Source: Victivallales bacterium (lineage in GTDB: Bacteria; Verrucomicrobiota; Lentisphaeria; Oligosphaerales; Oligosphaeraceae). Taken from it: DNA of 64,000 bases. This document shows positions 7,818-16,858 of the stretch, piece after piece. The stretch is taken from positions 62,001 through 126,000 of the forward strand of contig JAFXUD010000047.1 of assembly GCA_017535315.1 (NCBI GenBank), read 5' to 3'. Under the pieces are notes generated by a model that saw only the letters and a program-made list of their open reading frames with translations, had not been told where the DNA came from and ran no database searches. Position 1 is the stretch's first letter; every line of letters begins with the position of its first letter. A program made the position numbers and the translations under genes.

Positions 7818-8222
7818 ATGGACACCGCCAATAACACACAGCCATTCACTGGCACCTTCACGCCTGAGTTTCAACACTTCTTTAAAGAAAAAAGGATGGA
7901 ACTCGGCCTGACAGGCACGGAATTGGCCAGATATCTCGGCATCTCAAACAGCCTTGTCTCGTGTTGGGAACATGGTAAATCCACGCACTGCACCCTTGAG
8001 AACACCAAGCTTGTACGGGAGTTTCTCGATGGCAAATATGACACTATACTCCTGAAGAAAAAACAATCGGAAACTCCGATTGCTTCTTCGTGCGCATATA
8101 CATCTGAAGCCAAAAGGCTTGCGGAAAAGATAGTCTCCCTGTACCAGATTCTCTCCGATGTCCCTGAACAAAGACGGTTATTCCTCAAAAAACTGGATGA
8201 AGTCATTGAAAAACACAAATAG
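7818..8222 (+). CDS. XRE-type helix-turn-helix regulator
   Basis: 134 residues. Residues 18-70 form a Cro/C1-type HTH: MELGLTGTELARYLGISNSL, then VSCWEHGKS as the recognition region. After the HTH come a Lys-rich stretch and a predicted C-terminal helix (LAEKIVSLYQILSDVPEQRR). No ligand-binding domain is visible. It precedes a DUF58 gene by 8 bases and uvrC after that, so it may be part of that transcript. The CTAG array and several A+T tracts upstream are candidate regulatory sites. Its target is unknown. Confidence 0.75.
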   Translation: MDTANNTQPFTGTFTPEFQHFFKEKRMELGLTGTELARYLGISNSLVSCWEHGKSTHCTLENTKLVREFLDGKYDTILLKKKQSETPIASSCAYTSEAKRLAEKIVSLYQILSDVPEQRRLFLKKLDEVIEKHK

Positions 8223-8230
8223 AATAGACC

Positions 8231-9136
8231 ATGAGCGAAAACGGTGGCATATTCGACTTCTTGTCGGCGGGTGACCTGAGCCGTCTGGGCCGAGTTTCAA
8301 TCGGCTCCAGATTCACAGCCGATGGTTCTGTCGCTGGTTCCCATAAAAGCCAGCGAAAAGGTGTCAGCGTGGAATTCGCGGATTATAGGCAATATGTCGC
8401 AGGCGATGATCCAAAACACTTGGACTGGCGGGTATTTGGGCGAAACGAAAGACTCTACATCCGTGAATATGAAGAGGAGACTGCCCTGAAAGTCCATCTT
8501 CTGGTCGATGCCTCCAGTTCCATGATTTGCGGGGAACCTTCCCAAAACAAATATGGCTTTGCCGCCAAACTGGCCGCAGCCCTGGCCTATATCATCATCC
8601 ATCACCAGGACAGTGCAGGACTTGCGCTGTTCGACACCAAAACCCGCTCCTTCTTGCCACCGAAAAACAGCCTGGACCACCTTCGCATCATCTGCAACAC
8701 CTTGAAAAACACCCATCCTGCAGAAAAGACAGACCTGGCCTCTTGCCTTCACTCCCTGGCTGAACAGACACGCAGGCGCGGACTCGTCATCATCTTCAGC
8801 GACCTTTTCGACGATGTGGATAAAGTCCGCGCGGCCCTGGCACATTTTCGTCGCCGCAGACACGATGTCATTGTTTACCATATCCTGGACAGAACGGAAG
8901 TCGATTTTCCATTCCGCGATTCCGCCATCTTCAAGGATCCAGAAACTGGCGAGCAACTTACGGCAACCCCAAAAGAGATACGAACCACTTACCTTGCCGC
9001 CTTTGAGGAGTATCTTACCAAATGCCGTCAAATCTGCTCCAGCCTGGGAATTGATTACCAAGTTGCCTTGTCGGACCACAATCCCGTTGATTTTCTCATT
9101 CGGCATCTTCGCCAACGCGCATTGGCAGGCAGGTGA
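8231..9136 (+). CDS. DUF58 / von Willebrand A-like domain protein
   Basis: 301 residues. It has the DUF58 signature: KGVSVEFADYRQYVAGDDPK followed by LDWRVFGRNERLYIREYEEE, then a VWA-like metal-site strand VHLLVDASSSM (D-x-S-x-S). No transmembrane segment is seen. DUF58 proteins usually sit beside a MoxR-type AAA ATPase and a set of VWA membrane proteins. None is here, so this copy has either lost its neighbours or works with a distant MoxR. It is placed 8 bases after the HTH gene and 4 bases before uvrC, which implies one operon. Function unknown; the family is thought to act in protein-complex maturation. Confidence 0.85.
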   Translation: MSENGGIFDFLSAGDLSRLGRVSIGSRFTADGSVAGSHKSQRKGVSVEFADYRQYVAGDDPKHLDWRVFGRNERLYIREYEEETALKVHLLVDASSSMICGEPSQNKYGFAAKLAAALAYIIIHHQDSAGLALFDTKTRSFLPPKNSLDHLRIICNTLKNTHPAEKTDLASCLHSLAEQTRRRGLVIIFSDLFDDVDKVRAALAHFRRRRHDVIVYHILDRTEVDFPFRDSAIFKDPETGEQLTATPKEIRTTYLAAFEEYLTKCRQICSSLGIDYQVALSDHNPVDFLIRHLRQRALAGR

Positions 9137-9140
9137 CACG

Positions 9141-10649
9141 ATGACCGAAAACTCCCCCATATTCCGTTCGCAGGATGTTCCCAAGACCCCAGGCGTCTAT
9201 GTTTACAGAAACAGCGCTGGGGACGTGATATATGTTGGCAAGGCACGAAACCTGCGCTCCAGAATGAGTTCCTACTTCCGCCCCTCCAACATCAATAAAA
9301 GCGACCCGCGACGCAGGGCACTCATGCACAGCATCGCCTCCTACGAGTTCTTCCAGGTAGCAACGGAATCAGAGGCGCTTCTGCTGGAGACGCAGTTCAT
9401 CAAGCAATATGCCCCCTATTACAATGTCCTGATGCGCGACGACAAGCGCTTCCTGCATATCCGCATTGATGTCGCAGAGCAATTCCCCCGTTTGGGACTG
9501 GCACGCATCAAGCGCGATGATGGCTGTATCTACTTCGGTCCATTTCCCCAGAGTACGGCCCTGCGGGATACCGTTGCTTTCCTATCCAAACGCTTCAAAC
9601 TCCGTACCTGCACTACGGCATGTCCCGATGCGGAGACGCACAAGCACTGCCTTGAACACGTTATCCGCGAATGCCTATGCCCCTGCATCGGTGCCGTCAC
9701 CAAAGAGGAATACAATGAGGCACTCCAAAATGTTCTCAACCTATTCAAGGGGGAAGGCGCGGTTCAACTCATCAAGGAACTTACGGAAACCATGAAGGCA
9801 CAGGCCGAAAGGCAGGATTATGAAGGGGCAGGTGCCACACGGGACATCATCACCAACCTGAAGACCGTCCTGGAACCCGCCAGACGATTCGTCAACCAGA
9901 CGATGATAACACGCTATGCCAAAAGCAACACTGAGGGGATGGAAGCCCTGAAGGAGGCACTTGGCATGGACAGGCTGCCCATGGTCATGGAGTGTTTCGA
10001 CATGTCCAACATCTCTGGCATCATGGCAGTCGGCAGCATGGTCTGCTTCAAAAACGGCAAGCCCGCCTCCGATGAGTACAAGCGGTACAAGATCCGCTCG
10101 GAAAGTGCCAAGGACGATACCGCGTTCATGGCGGAGGTGCTGACACGTCGCTATGGCAGGCTTCTGCAGGAAAACCTCCCCCTCCCTGACCTCATCGTCT
10201 TGGACGGCGGCGAAACGCAGGTTTCCACTGGTGTGCGCGTGTTCCGTGAAATCGGCATGCCCCCCGACCAGTTTTTCATCGGACTAGCCAAAAAGCAGGA
10301 GCTCATCGTGCGTCCGTATGACGACCCCATCCTGCTGCCGCGGGACAATCCTGGTCTGAAACTGCTCCAGGCAATCCGTGACGAAGCCCACCGCTTTGCA
10401 AATGGCTACAACCGTGACCTGCGGAACAAGCGAATCTATGATTCGATACTGAGCGAGATTCCAGGCATCGGCGAAACCAGGCGCGTCCAGTTGATTCGCA
10501 CATTCGGCTCCGTCCGTGAACTCGCAAAGCATACTGCCCAGCAAGTTGCAGAAAAAGTCCCAGGAATCGGCATTGAGACAGCCACCAAAATCATCGATTT
10601 TTTGCAGGCAAGACTGAAAAAGCAAAACAATTCTCTTCCAAATAATTAA
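9141..10649 (+). CDS. uvrC: UvrABC excinuclease subunit C
   Basis: 502 residues from ATG 9141; the frame extends upstream through the DUF58 gene, but the GIY-YIG domain starts directly after this Met (TPGVYVYRNSAGDVIYVGKA). Domain order is normal: GIY-YIG nuclease (about 13-95), a Cys cluster (CTTACPD...HKHCLEH...ECLCPC, about 157-185) typical of the region that binds an iron-sulfur cluster, UVR motif (about 225-255), RNase H-like second nuclease starting at MECFDMSNISGIMAVG with VLDGGETQVS, and a C-terminal helix-hairpin-helix pair (EIPGIGETRR, KVPGIGIETA). It makes both incisions in nucleotide excision repair. It is shorter than the usual 590-620 residues, mainly in linkers. Confidence 0.95.
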   Translation: MTENSPIFRSQDVPKTPGVYVYRNSAGDVIYVGKARNLRSRMSSYFRPSNINKSDPRRRALMHSIASYEFFQVATESEALLLETQFIKQYAPYYNVLMRDDKRFLHIRIDVAEQFPRLGLARIKRDDGCIYFGPFPQSTALRDTVAFLSKRFKLRTCTTACPDAETHKHCLEHVIRECLCPCIGAVTKEEYNEALQNVLNLFKGEGAVQLIKELTETMKAQAERQDYEGAGATRDIITNLKTVLEPARRFVNQTMITRYAKSNTEGMEALKEALGMDRLPMVMECFDMSNISGIMAVGSMVCFKNGKPASDEYKRYKIRSESAKDDTAFMAEVLTRRYGRLLQENLPLPDLIVLDGGETQVSTGVRVFREIGMPPDQFFIGLAKKQELIVRPYDDPILLPRDNPGLKLLQAIRDEAHRFANGYNRDLRNKRIYDSILSEIPGIGETRRVQLIRTFGSVRELAKHTAQQVAEKVPGIGIETATKIIDFLQARLKKQNNSLPNN

Positions 10650-10662
10650 CCTTTTAACACTA

Positions 10663-10710
10663 GAGGTGATTTCAAAACTGGCGCGAATTCGCTAGTTTTG
10701 AAATCACCTC
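10663..10710. repeat. family A inverted-repeat element, short copy A2 (48 bp)
   Basis: GAGGTGATTTCAAAACT and AGTTTTGAAATCACCTC are perfect 17-bp arms around GGCGCGAATTCGCT. It keeps only the ends of the long family A elements. Identical ACTA tetranucleotides flank it (10659-10662 and 10711-10714); ACTA is not self-complementary, so this looks like a target-site duplication. Located between uvrC and the creatininase-family gene. Confidence 0.8.
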
Positions 10711-10731
10711 ACTAATCCAAAGGAGAAAAAC

Positions 10732-11472
10732 ATGCGTTACGAATTGATGCGTCCAAGTCAAATCAGAGAAGCCATTGAAAAGCGCTGGCCTGTCGTTCTA
10801 CCGTTAGGCGTGCTAGAATACCATAGCGAGCATCTGCCCGTCGGTATGGACACGCTTGCCGTCGTCCGCTGCCTGGAGCTGCTGGAAAAGGAGATGGACG
10901 TCGTCATCCTGCCGCCCTTCTACTACGGCTCCGCCAGCTTCGCCGTCGAGAAGCCCGAAGGGCGCGGCTCCATCCATGTGGATTCGCAGGCTCTTCTTCC
11001 CTTCGCTCGCCAACTCTTCATGGGCCTGCTCCGCGTCGGCTTCCGCAACATCCACACCTTCATCCACCACCAGAGCGAAGACTATGCATCGGGAATGCCC
11101 ACCGACCTCGCCTTCCGCCTTGCCTCCAAGCAGGTTATCATGGAGTTCCTCGACAAGACCCGCGGTGAAGGCTGGTGGGGCGACAATAGCATGGCCAACT
11201 ACTATACCGATTTCGACAGCCAGGACGCCAACCCCTTTGCCTGGATTCAAAACCACCCGCTGATGGATGCAAAGGTGCTGGAGAAGTACCCCTTCGACCA
11301 CGCGGGCGAAGGCGAAACCTCCCTCATGATGGCCCTCTGCCCCGACCAGGTCGATATGAACAGCTATGACACCTCCAAGTGGTACGTCGCCTCCGCCGCC
11401 AAAGCCTCGAAAGCAACAGGCGACATGGGCGTGTCACTCATCCTCGACCACCTCCGCCGCGTACTGAAATAA
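10732..11472 (+). CDS. creatininase-family amidohydrolase
   Basis: 246 residues with AAAGGAG upstream of ATG 10732. The creatininase fold is shown by LPLGVLEYHSEHLPVGMD (metal-binding Glu, His and Asp), an internal FIHHQSED and HAGEGETSLMM near residue 190. Family members open cyclic or formamide bonds (creatininase, the riboflavin/F420 pathway ArfB, MftE peptidase). The first His of the E-x-H-G motif is kept but the following Gly is Ser. No neighbouring cofactor genes give a substrate. Zinc or manganese dependence is expected from the family. The next gene is a permease 105 bases downstream, with a hairpin-forming repeat array between. Confidence 0.85.
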   Translation: MRYELMRPSQIREAIEKRWPVVLPLGVLEYHSEHLPVGMDTLAVVRCLELLEKEMDVVILPPFYYGSASFAVEKPEGRGSIHVDSQALLPFARQLFMGLLRVGFRNIHTFIHHQSEDYASGMPTDLAFRLASKQVIMEFLDKTRGEGWWGDNSMANYYTDFDSQDANPFAWIQNHPLMDAKVLEKYPFDHAGEGETSLMMALCPDQVDMNSYDTSKWYVASAAKASKATGDMGVSLILDHLRRVLK

Positions 11473-11489
11473 TAGTTACTAACAGAAAA

Positions 11490-11573
11490 AGGACGGGAGA
11501 GACAGGAGGGACGGGAGGGACTGCAGTAAAATTGCTCTACACCGTTCCTCCCGTCTCTCTCGTCCCTCTCCTA
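11490..11573. repeat. paired inverted arrays with 9-bp units between two genes
   Basis: The left array 11490-11523 has 9-bp units GACGGGAGA, GACAGGAGG and GACGGGAGG. The right array 11543-11573 carries the same units inverted and ends 4 bases before the permease ATG at 11578. The arms can pair over more than 25 bases, and because both are tandem repeats the pairing register can slide by 9. A purine-rich strand faces a pyrimidine-rich one. Related units occur at 46355 and, inverted, at 41701. Confidence 0.7.
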
Positions 11574-11577
11574 AAAC

Positions 11578-12894
11578 ATGCAATCACCCCAGTCAAAACT
11601 CGGCATACTTTCCTGCACGGCCCTGCTTGTCGGCGGACTGATCGGCAGCGCCATCTTTTCCCTCTCTGGCCTTACCATGTTTTTAGCGGGGCCAGCCGCC
11701 ATTCTTTCGTGGGTCATTGGCGGTCTGATCATGATGGCGTATGGCCTTTTTATGGGAGAACTTGCGTGCGTGTTCCCCTATTCAGGCGGAGTCTATATGT
11801 TTCCAAGGCTCGTCTATGGAGGGGAGCGTGGACGACTGCTGGGGTGGCTGGCTTGTTGGGGGTCGATACTGACAAACATCAGTGCCATCGCTTTCGGAGC
11901 TATCTACGTCGGCATCTATCTGAGTCTCGTCTTTCCTTGGGCAGGTAATCTCCAAGTGCCACTGGCCTTGCTTTCCATACTTGCCTGTCTTGCCCTGAAT
12001 CTCGTGCAGTTCAGTACAACAGGCAAGGTCAATGCCGTCATCGTGGTGGTGCTGCTGGCCACCATGGGAATCTACATCGCGGCGGCCTTTGGGACGCATA
12101 GCTACAATGCACAACTTTTGCGTCCGTTTTTCACGCAGGGTGTGGGCGGGAAGTTGGGATTTTTATCATCTGTACCCATCGCCATGGTAGGCTACAGCGC
12201 AATCGTGGCAATTGCCTTCATGGTCTCCGAGGTCAGGAATCCTCGGCGTACGGTGCCATTGTCGATGCTTTGCGCCGTTGGCATCGTCATGCTAGCGTAT
12301 GTTTTGATGATTGTGGGCACCCTGGGACTTGTCTCTGCAGCGGAACTTGCCGAAAAGCCCGACATCCGCTTTATCCCCATCTTTGCGGCGGCCTCAAAAC
12401 TCCAGAAACTGCCCTGGCTGCCAGCAGTGGTCAGCATCTCCTCTGTGCTAGCGCTCCTGACCACCATCCTCATCTGCATCTCTATGAACGCCAGAGCTAT
12501 CCAGGCTTCGTCGCAGGATGGAATTCTGCCTGCTTTTTTAGCGAAATCCCTTAGAAATGGCGAACCTGCGGCTGCTGCCGCCATGACCTGCATCCTCGCC
12601 GCTCTTTGCGCGTGCTTCCCGCAATTCACATCACAAATAATCAATCTCGGTACTCTTTTCAATGTCATCACCATCATCATCACCATCTCCGCTCTCATTC
12701 AGGCAAGAAGACATGGAATGATTCCCACCGATGCCTTCCACGCGCCAGGCGGTGTTCACCTCCCCTACATCATTCTCGCAATCCTTTTGCTCTGCAATCT
12801 CTCAGGCCTTCTTGCTGGCGGAATCACCATCTGGCTGTTTACAGCTATCCTCATGGCCATCGGTCTGCCTTTTTTTTATTTCCAACGCACCTGA
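11578..12894 (+). CDS. APC-family amino acid permease
   Basis: 438 residues and about 12 hydrophobic segments. The N-terminal motif GILSCTALLVGGLIGSAIF matches the substrate-binding unwound helix of the amino acid-polyamine-organocation superfamily, and SEVRNPRRTVPLSM is the conserved cytoplasmic loop after helix 6. The protein should be an inner-membrane importer or exchanger of an amino acid or amine; the substrate is not determinable. It follows the creatininase-family gene, so uptake of that enzyme's substrate or product is a possible link. No clear ribosome-binding site lies upstream; instead the right arm of the repeat array abuts the start. Confidence 0.9.
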   Translation: MQSPQSKLGILSCTALLVGGLIGSAIFSLSGLTMFLAGPAAILSWVIGGLIMMAYGLFMGELACVFPYSGGVYMFPRLVYGGERGRLLGWLACWGSILTNISAIAFGAIYVGIYLSLVFPWAGNLQVPLALLSILACLALNLVQFSTTGKVNAVIVVVLLATMGIYIAAAFGTHSYNAQLLRPFFTQGVGGKLGFLSSVPIAMVGYSAIVAIAFMVSEVRNPRRTVPLSMLCAVGIVMLAYVLMIVGTLGLVSAAELAEKPDIRFIPIFAAASKLQKLPWLPAVVSISSVLALLTTILICISMNARAIQASSQDGILPAFLAKSLRNGEPAAAAAMTCILAALCACFPQFTSQIINLGTLFNVITIIITISALIQARRHGMIPTDAFHAPGGVHLPYIILAILLLCNLSGLLAGGITIWLFTAILMAIGLPFFYFQRT

Positions 12895-13017
12895 TTACAA
12901 GATGCATATTTGCTTTTTGAGGTTTGCAGGGTTAAATTATAAAGGTTGTTTGTTTTCTGTAGAAATCACACAAAAAGAGACAGCTTCTGTCTCAACACAA
13001 AATCAAAGGTCAATAAA

Positions 13018-14763
13018 ATGAGTTGTTGCAAGCAGGATTGGTTAGTGTCGAAAGAGCAGATGATTATTGGAATCGCAAGTGACCATTGCGGTTTTAACCA
13101 TAAGACCGCCCTGCTTGACAAACTGACAGCCAAGGGCTACAAGCTCCAGGACTTCGGCCCTGAAGCCTTCGTGCCGCAAGACGACTACCCCGATTACGCA
13201 TCAAAACTGGCAGAGGCTGTTGCCTGCGACAAGGTTACCTGCGGCATCCTCATCTGCCAGACGGGGATTGGCATGTCCATCGCGGCCAACAGGTTCCACG
13301 GTGTCCGCGCGGCCCTGTGCGCAACCAAGGAGGCTGCCATCCGCAGCCACAATCACAACAACTCCAATGTCCTGGTCATGGGCACATCCAACGTCACCGT
13401 TGACGAGGCTCTTGAAATCGCCGAAGCCTGGCTGACCACCAACTTTAGCGGCGAAGAAAGGCATGTCCGTCGCCTCACCAAACTCGAAAACCTCAGCTAC
13501 GACATGGACATGGCCGCCCTCCGCTTCAACGACCCCGCCGTCGCTGACATTATGAAACGCGAGCAAGACCGCCAGTCACGCGGTATCGAACTCATCGCCT
13601 CGGAAAACTTCGCCAGCCCCGCCGTCCGCGCCGCCGCTGGCTCCATCATGACCAACAAGTATGCAGAAGGCTATCCAGGCAAGCGCTACTACAATGGCTG
13701 CGTCCACGTGGATGAGGTGGAATCCCTCGCCATTGAACGCGCCTGCAAGCTCTTCGGGGCAGAGGCCTGCAACGTGCAGCCCCATTCGGGCAGCCAGGCC
13801 AACATGGCCGCCTACATGGCGCTCATCGAACCAGGCGACACCGTCATGGCCATGAGCCTCGACCACGGCGGACACCTCACCCACGGCCACTCCGTCAACT
13901 TCAGCGGCAAAACCTACAATTTCGTCCCATACGGCGTTTCCAAAGAGACCGAGACACTGGATTATGACAACATCGCGCAGCTGGCCCGTGAAAACAAGCC
14001 GAAGCTGATTCTGGCGGGCGCCAGCGCCTATCCGCGCATCATCGACTTCAAGCGCCTCCGTGAAATCGCCGACGAGGTCGGCGCGTTCCTGATGGTTGAC
14101 ATGGCGCACATTGCGGGACTGGTCGCAGCAGGTGAACATCCTAGCCCCATCCCGTACTGCGATATCGTCACCACCACGACGCACAAGACCCTCCGCGGCC
14201 CCCGCGGAGGACTCATCCTCTGCAAGGAAAAGTATCTGAAGAAGGTCAACTCCAAGGTATTCCCTGGCATCCAGGGCGGACCGCTCATGCATATCATCGC
14301 CGCGAAGGCTGTCTGCTTCGGCGAGGCCCTGCGCCCCGAGTTCAAGACCTATCAGCAGCAAATCCGCAAGAATGCGGCAGTACTGGCAAACACCCTTTCA
14401 GAGAAGGGCTTCCGCATTGTCTCGGGTGGGACAGACAACCACCTGATGCTCGTCGATATGCGCCCCAAGCACACCACGGGCAAAGAAGCGGCAACCATTC
14501 TGGATTTGGCGGACATCACAGTCAACATGAACATGATTCCATTCGATCCCGAGAAGCCAACCGTCACCAGCGGCCTCCGCATCGGCACGCCTGCCGTCAC
14601 CACACGTGGTATGAAAGAGCTAGAGATGGTGGAAATCGCCACGCTCATCACGAAGATGATTGAGAACATCGGCAATGAGAGCGTCTATGCAGAGGTACGC
14701 GAACAGGTTCACGCCCTTACAGCACGCTTCCCAATGCCACAGCTAATTCCACCCTGCTGCTAA
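13018..14763 (+). CDS. glyA: fusion: ribose-5-phosphate isomerase B + serine hydroxymethyltransferase
   Basis: 581 residues from ATG 13018 (AAAGG upstream; ATG 13060 is an alternative). Residues about 15-160 are RpiB/Lac[34 protein letters not shown] with the catalytic Cys, then [12 protein letters not shown]. Residues about 170-581 are complete [64 protein letters not shown] with the PLP Lys, and a C-terminal [11 protein letters not shown]. RpiB interconverts ribose and ribulose 5-phosphates; SHMT makes glycine and methylene-THF from serine. Both feed purine synthesis, so a fusion makes metabolic sense. RpiB works as a dimer or tetramer and SHMT as a dimer, so shared oligomerisation is plausible. 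Both sets of key residues are intact. Confidence 0.93.
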   Translation: MSCCKQDWLVSKEQMIIGIASDHCGFNHKTALLDKLTAKGYKLQDFGPEAFVPQDDYPDYASKLAEAVACDKVTCGILICQTGIGMSIAANRFHGVRAALCATKEAAIRSHNHNNSNVLVMGTSNVTVDEALEIAEAWLTTNFSGEERHVRRLTKLENLSYDMDMAALRFNDPAVADIMKREQDRQSRGIELIASENFASPAVRAAAGSIMTNKYAEGYPGKRYYNGCVHVDEVESLAIERACKLFGAEACNVQPHSGSQANMAAYMALIEPGDTVMAMSLDHGGHLTHGHSVNFSGKTYNFVPYGVSKETETLDYDNIAQLARENKPKLILAGASAYPRIIDFKRLREIADEVGAFLMVDMAHIAGLVAAGEHPSPIPYCDIVTTTTHKTLRGPRGGLILCKEKYLKKVNSKVFPGIQGGPLMHIIAAKAVCFGEALRPEFKTYQQQIRKNAAVLANTLSEKGFRIVSGGTDNHLMLVDMRPKHTTGKEAATILDLADITVNMNMIPFDPEKPTVTSGLRIGTPAVTTRGMKELEMVEIATLITKMIENIGNESVYAEVREQVHALTARFPMPQLIPPCC

Positions 14764-14773
14764 AGATCAGAGC

Positions 14774-14908
14774 GCGCCGTGCCGCTTCGCTACGCTACGC
14801 GGCACGGCGCAAACAAAAACAAACGTGGGACGTCTGACCGTGGGTTCCGCTCGCCGCTTCGTGGCTTCACTTCACCCACGGCTATATTCTTACGCGCCTA
14901 CGGCGCTT
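14774..14908 (-). repeat. family B repeat, copy B1 (inverted orientation)
   Basis: Relative to copies B2 and B3 this copy is reversed. It starts with the GCGCCGTGCC / GGCACGGCGC hairpin (14774-14810), then has CGTGGG...CCCACG arms around a CGCTTCGTGGC loop, and ends with a degenerate GCGCCTACGGCGC. It fills almost the whole 152-bp gap before the GH29-like gene, which starts 8 bases after it. Confidence 0.75.
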
Positions 14909-14915
14909 TCAATCC

Positions 14916-15965
14916 ATGCCCGAGACGATTTTCATCAATGACGATGGCTTCATTGAATCCACGCCGACCTACCTCTTCGACTATTCGGACTTGTACAAAG
15001 CCGAGCCAATCGAGGCAGGTCTGCAGTGGTTTGCGGAGGCGCACTATGGCTTAAGTATTGGCTTTGGCCTCTTCTCGCTCATCGGCCATGGCTATGAGAC
15101 GATGCTGAAAGACAACCTCTCCCTGGAGTCTTATTTTCTTCTGAAGGAAAAGTTCTCAGCATCGCATTTTGATGCCATGGATATGGTGGAGTTTGTCATT
15201 GCAAACGGGATGCGGTACATCGATTTCAATGTCTGCGCCCCAGACGGCTTCTGTCTATGGAACTCGGAATCCTGTCAATACAACTCCTCAAACTCGCCTG
15301 CCCATCGGGATTTGCTGGCAGAAATTGCCTCCGTATGCGAATATCACGGCATCGGGCTGTGCCTTACCTACTCGCATGGAAAGAATTGGCATCACCCTCA
15401 TGCGCCACAAACCAAGGCCATTATGCCCGAAGGCGGTGCCAATCTGCAAATCTACAAGGAGTATGTGGCAACCCAGATTCACGAACTGCTCACGCAATAT
15501 GGTCCGATTGCTGCCATCTGCCTGGATGGTGTCGATAGCGCACGCACCATTGGAGCCGACGATTTCGAGTGTCTGGATTTGTACAAGATGATTCACTCTC
15601 TGCAACCGCAGACGCTGGTCTCCTATCAACAGGGATTCACAGGCGAAGAAGACTTCTTCACTATTGAAGAATCTTTACCAGAAAGTGACTCCCCTGCCGA
15701 GATTCAGGGCTTTGTCAACCAGCAGACGCAAAAGCCTGTTCAGGTGCGCTCATCACTGACCCCTGGCTTTCTGGGCTATAACCCCGACCTGGCAGGAAAA
15801 CACCTGAACGAAAAGGATGTTTGGGAACTCCTCCGTAAGGCAGGACAATACCACTACAACTTCCTCCCCCATATCTGCCTCATGCCCGACGGCTCCATCG
15901 ACCTTGAAGATATGAACACCCTGCTTGAAGTCGGAAAACGCATCGAGAAAAACGGATATCCATAG
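14916..15965 (+). CDS. GH29 (alpha-L-fucosidase)-like protein
   Basis: 349 residues, no signal peptide. The order of blocks follows GH29 barrels: LQWFAEAHYGLSIGFGLFSL (cf. WFxxxKFGIFIHWGxxSV), FDAMDMVEFVIANGMRYIDF, APDGFCLWNSE (cf. KHHDGFxLWxS), DLLAEIASVCEYHGIGLCL with YSHGKNW, and HELLTQYGPIAAICLDGVDS (cf. ELLxxYG-x-IxxxWFDG, where the Asp is the nucleophile). The paired His of KHHDGF and the HWG motif, which bind the sugar, are replaced (APDGF, GFG). The nucleophile Asp appears kept. It also ends early, lacking the C-terminal beta-sandwich. So it may be a divergent fucosidase or a non-catalytic relative. Next to cysQ, with which it nearly overlaps. Confidence 0.72.
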   Translation: MPETIFINDDGFIESTPTYLFDYSDLYKAEPIEAGLQWFAEAHYGLSIGFGLFSLIGHGYETMLKDNLSLESYFLLKEKFSASHFDAMDMVEFVIANGMRYIDFNVCAPDGFCLWNSESCQYNSSNSPAHRDLLAEIASVCEYHGIGLCLTYSHGKNWHHPHAPQTKAIMPEGGANLQIYKEYVATQIHELLTQYGPIAAICLDGVDSARTIGADDFECLDLYKMIHSLQPQTLVSYQQGFTGEEDFFTIEESLPESDSPAEIQGFVNQQTQKPVQVRSSLTPGFLGYNPDLAGKHLNEKDVWELLRKAGQYHYNFLPHICLMPDGSIDLEDMNTLLEVGKRIEKNGYP

Positions 15966-15985
15966 TGCCACGGCACCCCATAGCC

Positions 15986-16858
15986 ATGCCCTACCAAGAC
16001 ATCATCCGAGATTTTTGCCCGCAGGCCGTGCTTGCAGCCTTTGACGCTGGCATCGCCATTCTGGAGATTTATAACGAAGGCTTCAGCGTGGAGTACAAGG
16101 CTGACCAAAGCCCCCTGACCACAGCCGACCGTGCCTCGAACGCCATCATCATGGAACGCCTTCAGGCACTTTGGAGCCTGCCTGTCCTCTCGGAGGAAAG
16201 TAGTCATGCACCCTACGAAACGCGTCGCGAATGGCCGCTATTCTGGTTAGTGGACCCCCTGGACGGCACCAAGGAGTTCATCAAACGGAATGGCGAATTC
16301 ACCGTCAATATCGCCCTGGTATTTGAAGGCAGGCCCGTGTTCGGCGTGGTCTATGCCCCTGTTCTCGGCAGCCTCTATGTAGGAGCCGCTGGCCAAGGAG
16401 CGCGAAAGGCGGAACTGGGCATCGATTTCAAAGACCGCGATTCCCTCGCTGAACTGCTGCACCATGGTGGCCTGGCTGCCCTGCCCCCGCTCCCTTTTAC
16501 CCGTCCGCCAGCCGAAAAATACCGTGTCGTCGCGTCACGCTCCCACTCGAACGAGGCAACTGAGGAGTTTATCAGTAAACTTGCGGCCTCGGTTTCCCGT
16601 CCCGTGGAACGCGTCTCCATCGGCAGTTCCTTGAAGCTCTGCCTCGTTGCAGAAGGTGCAGCAGACGTCTATCCGCGCCTGGCCCCTACGATGGAGTGGG
16701 ACACTGCCGCCGCACAGGCCGTCGCCGAGGCAGCTGGCTGCACCGTCGTCGATGCCAACACCAATACCCCGTTGCAATACAACAAACAGTGCCTGACCAA
16801 TCCCTTCTTCATCGTCTGGAAGGAACCGCCTATATCGTCTCCTACCACCGCAGGCTAA
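15986..16858 (+). CDS. cysQ: 3'(2'),5'-bisphosphate nucleotidase CysQ
   Basis: 290 residues from ATG 15986; a GTG at 15965 overlapping the upstream stop (TAGTG) is an equal alternative and adds 7 residues. The inositol-monophosphatase fold is clear: LSEESSH for the first metal-binding Glu pair, WLVDPLDGTKEFIKRNGEF for the D-P-L-D-G-T-K-E-F signature, and a C-terminal MEWDTAAAQAVAEAAG. It converts PAP (3'-phosphoadenosine 5'-phosphate) to AMP, removing a by-product of sulfate activation. This fits cysD directly downstream. The TAA stop sits in the loop of a 20-base hairpin (16848-16867). Confidence 0.92.
   Translation: MPYQDIIRDFCPQAVLAAFDAGIAILEIYNEGFSVEYKADQSPLTTADRASNAIIMERLQALWSLPVLSEESSHAPYETRREWPLFWLVDPLDGTKEFIKRNGEFTVNIALVFEGRPVFGVVYAPVLGSLYVGAAGQGARKAELGIDFKDRDSLAELLHHGGLAALPPLPFTRPPAEKYRVVASRSHSNEATEEFISKLAASVSRPVERVSIGSSLKLCLVAEGAADVYPRLAPTMEWDTAAAQAVAEAAGCTVVDANTNTPLQYNKQCLTNPFFIVWKEPPISSPTTAG

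Noticed and set aside
14774-14915. Riboswitch or leader of the GH29-like gene
   Set aside because: The hairpins are shared with copies B2 and B3 beside unrelated genes, one in the opposite orientation, so a dispersed repeat explains them better.
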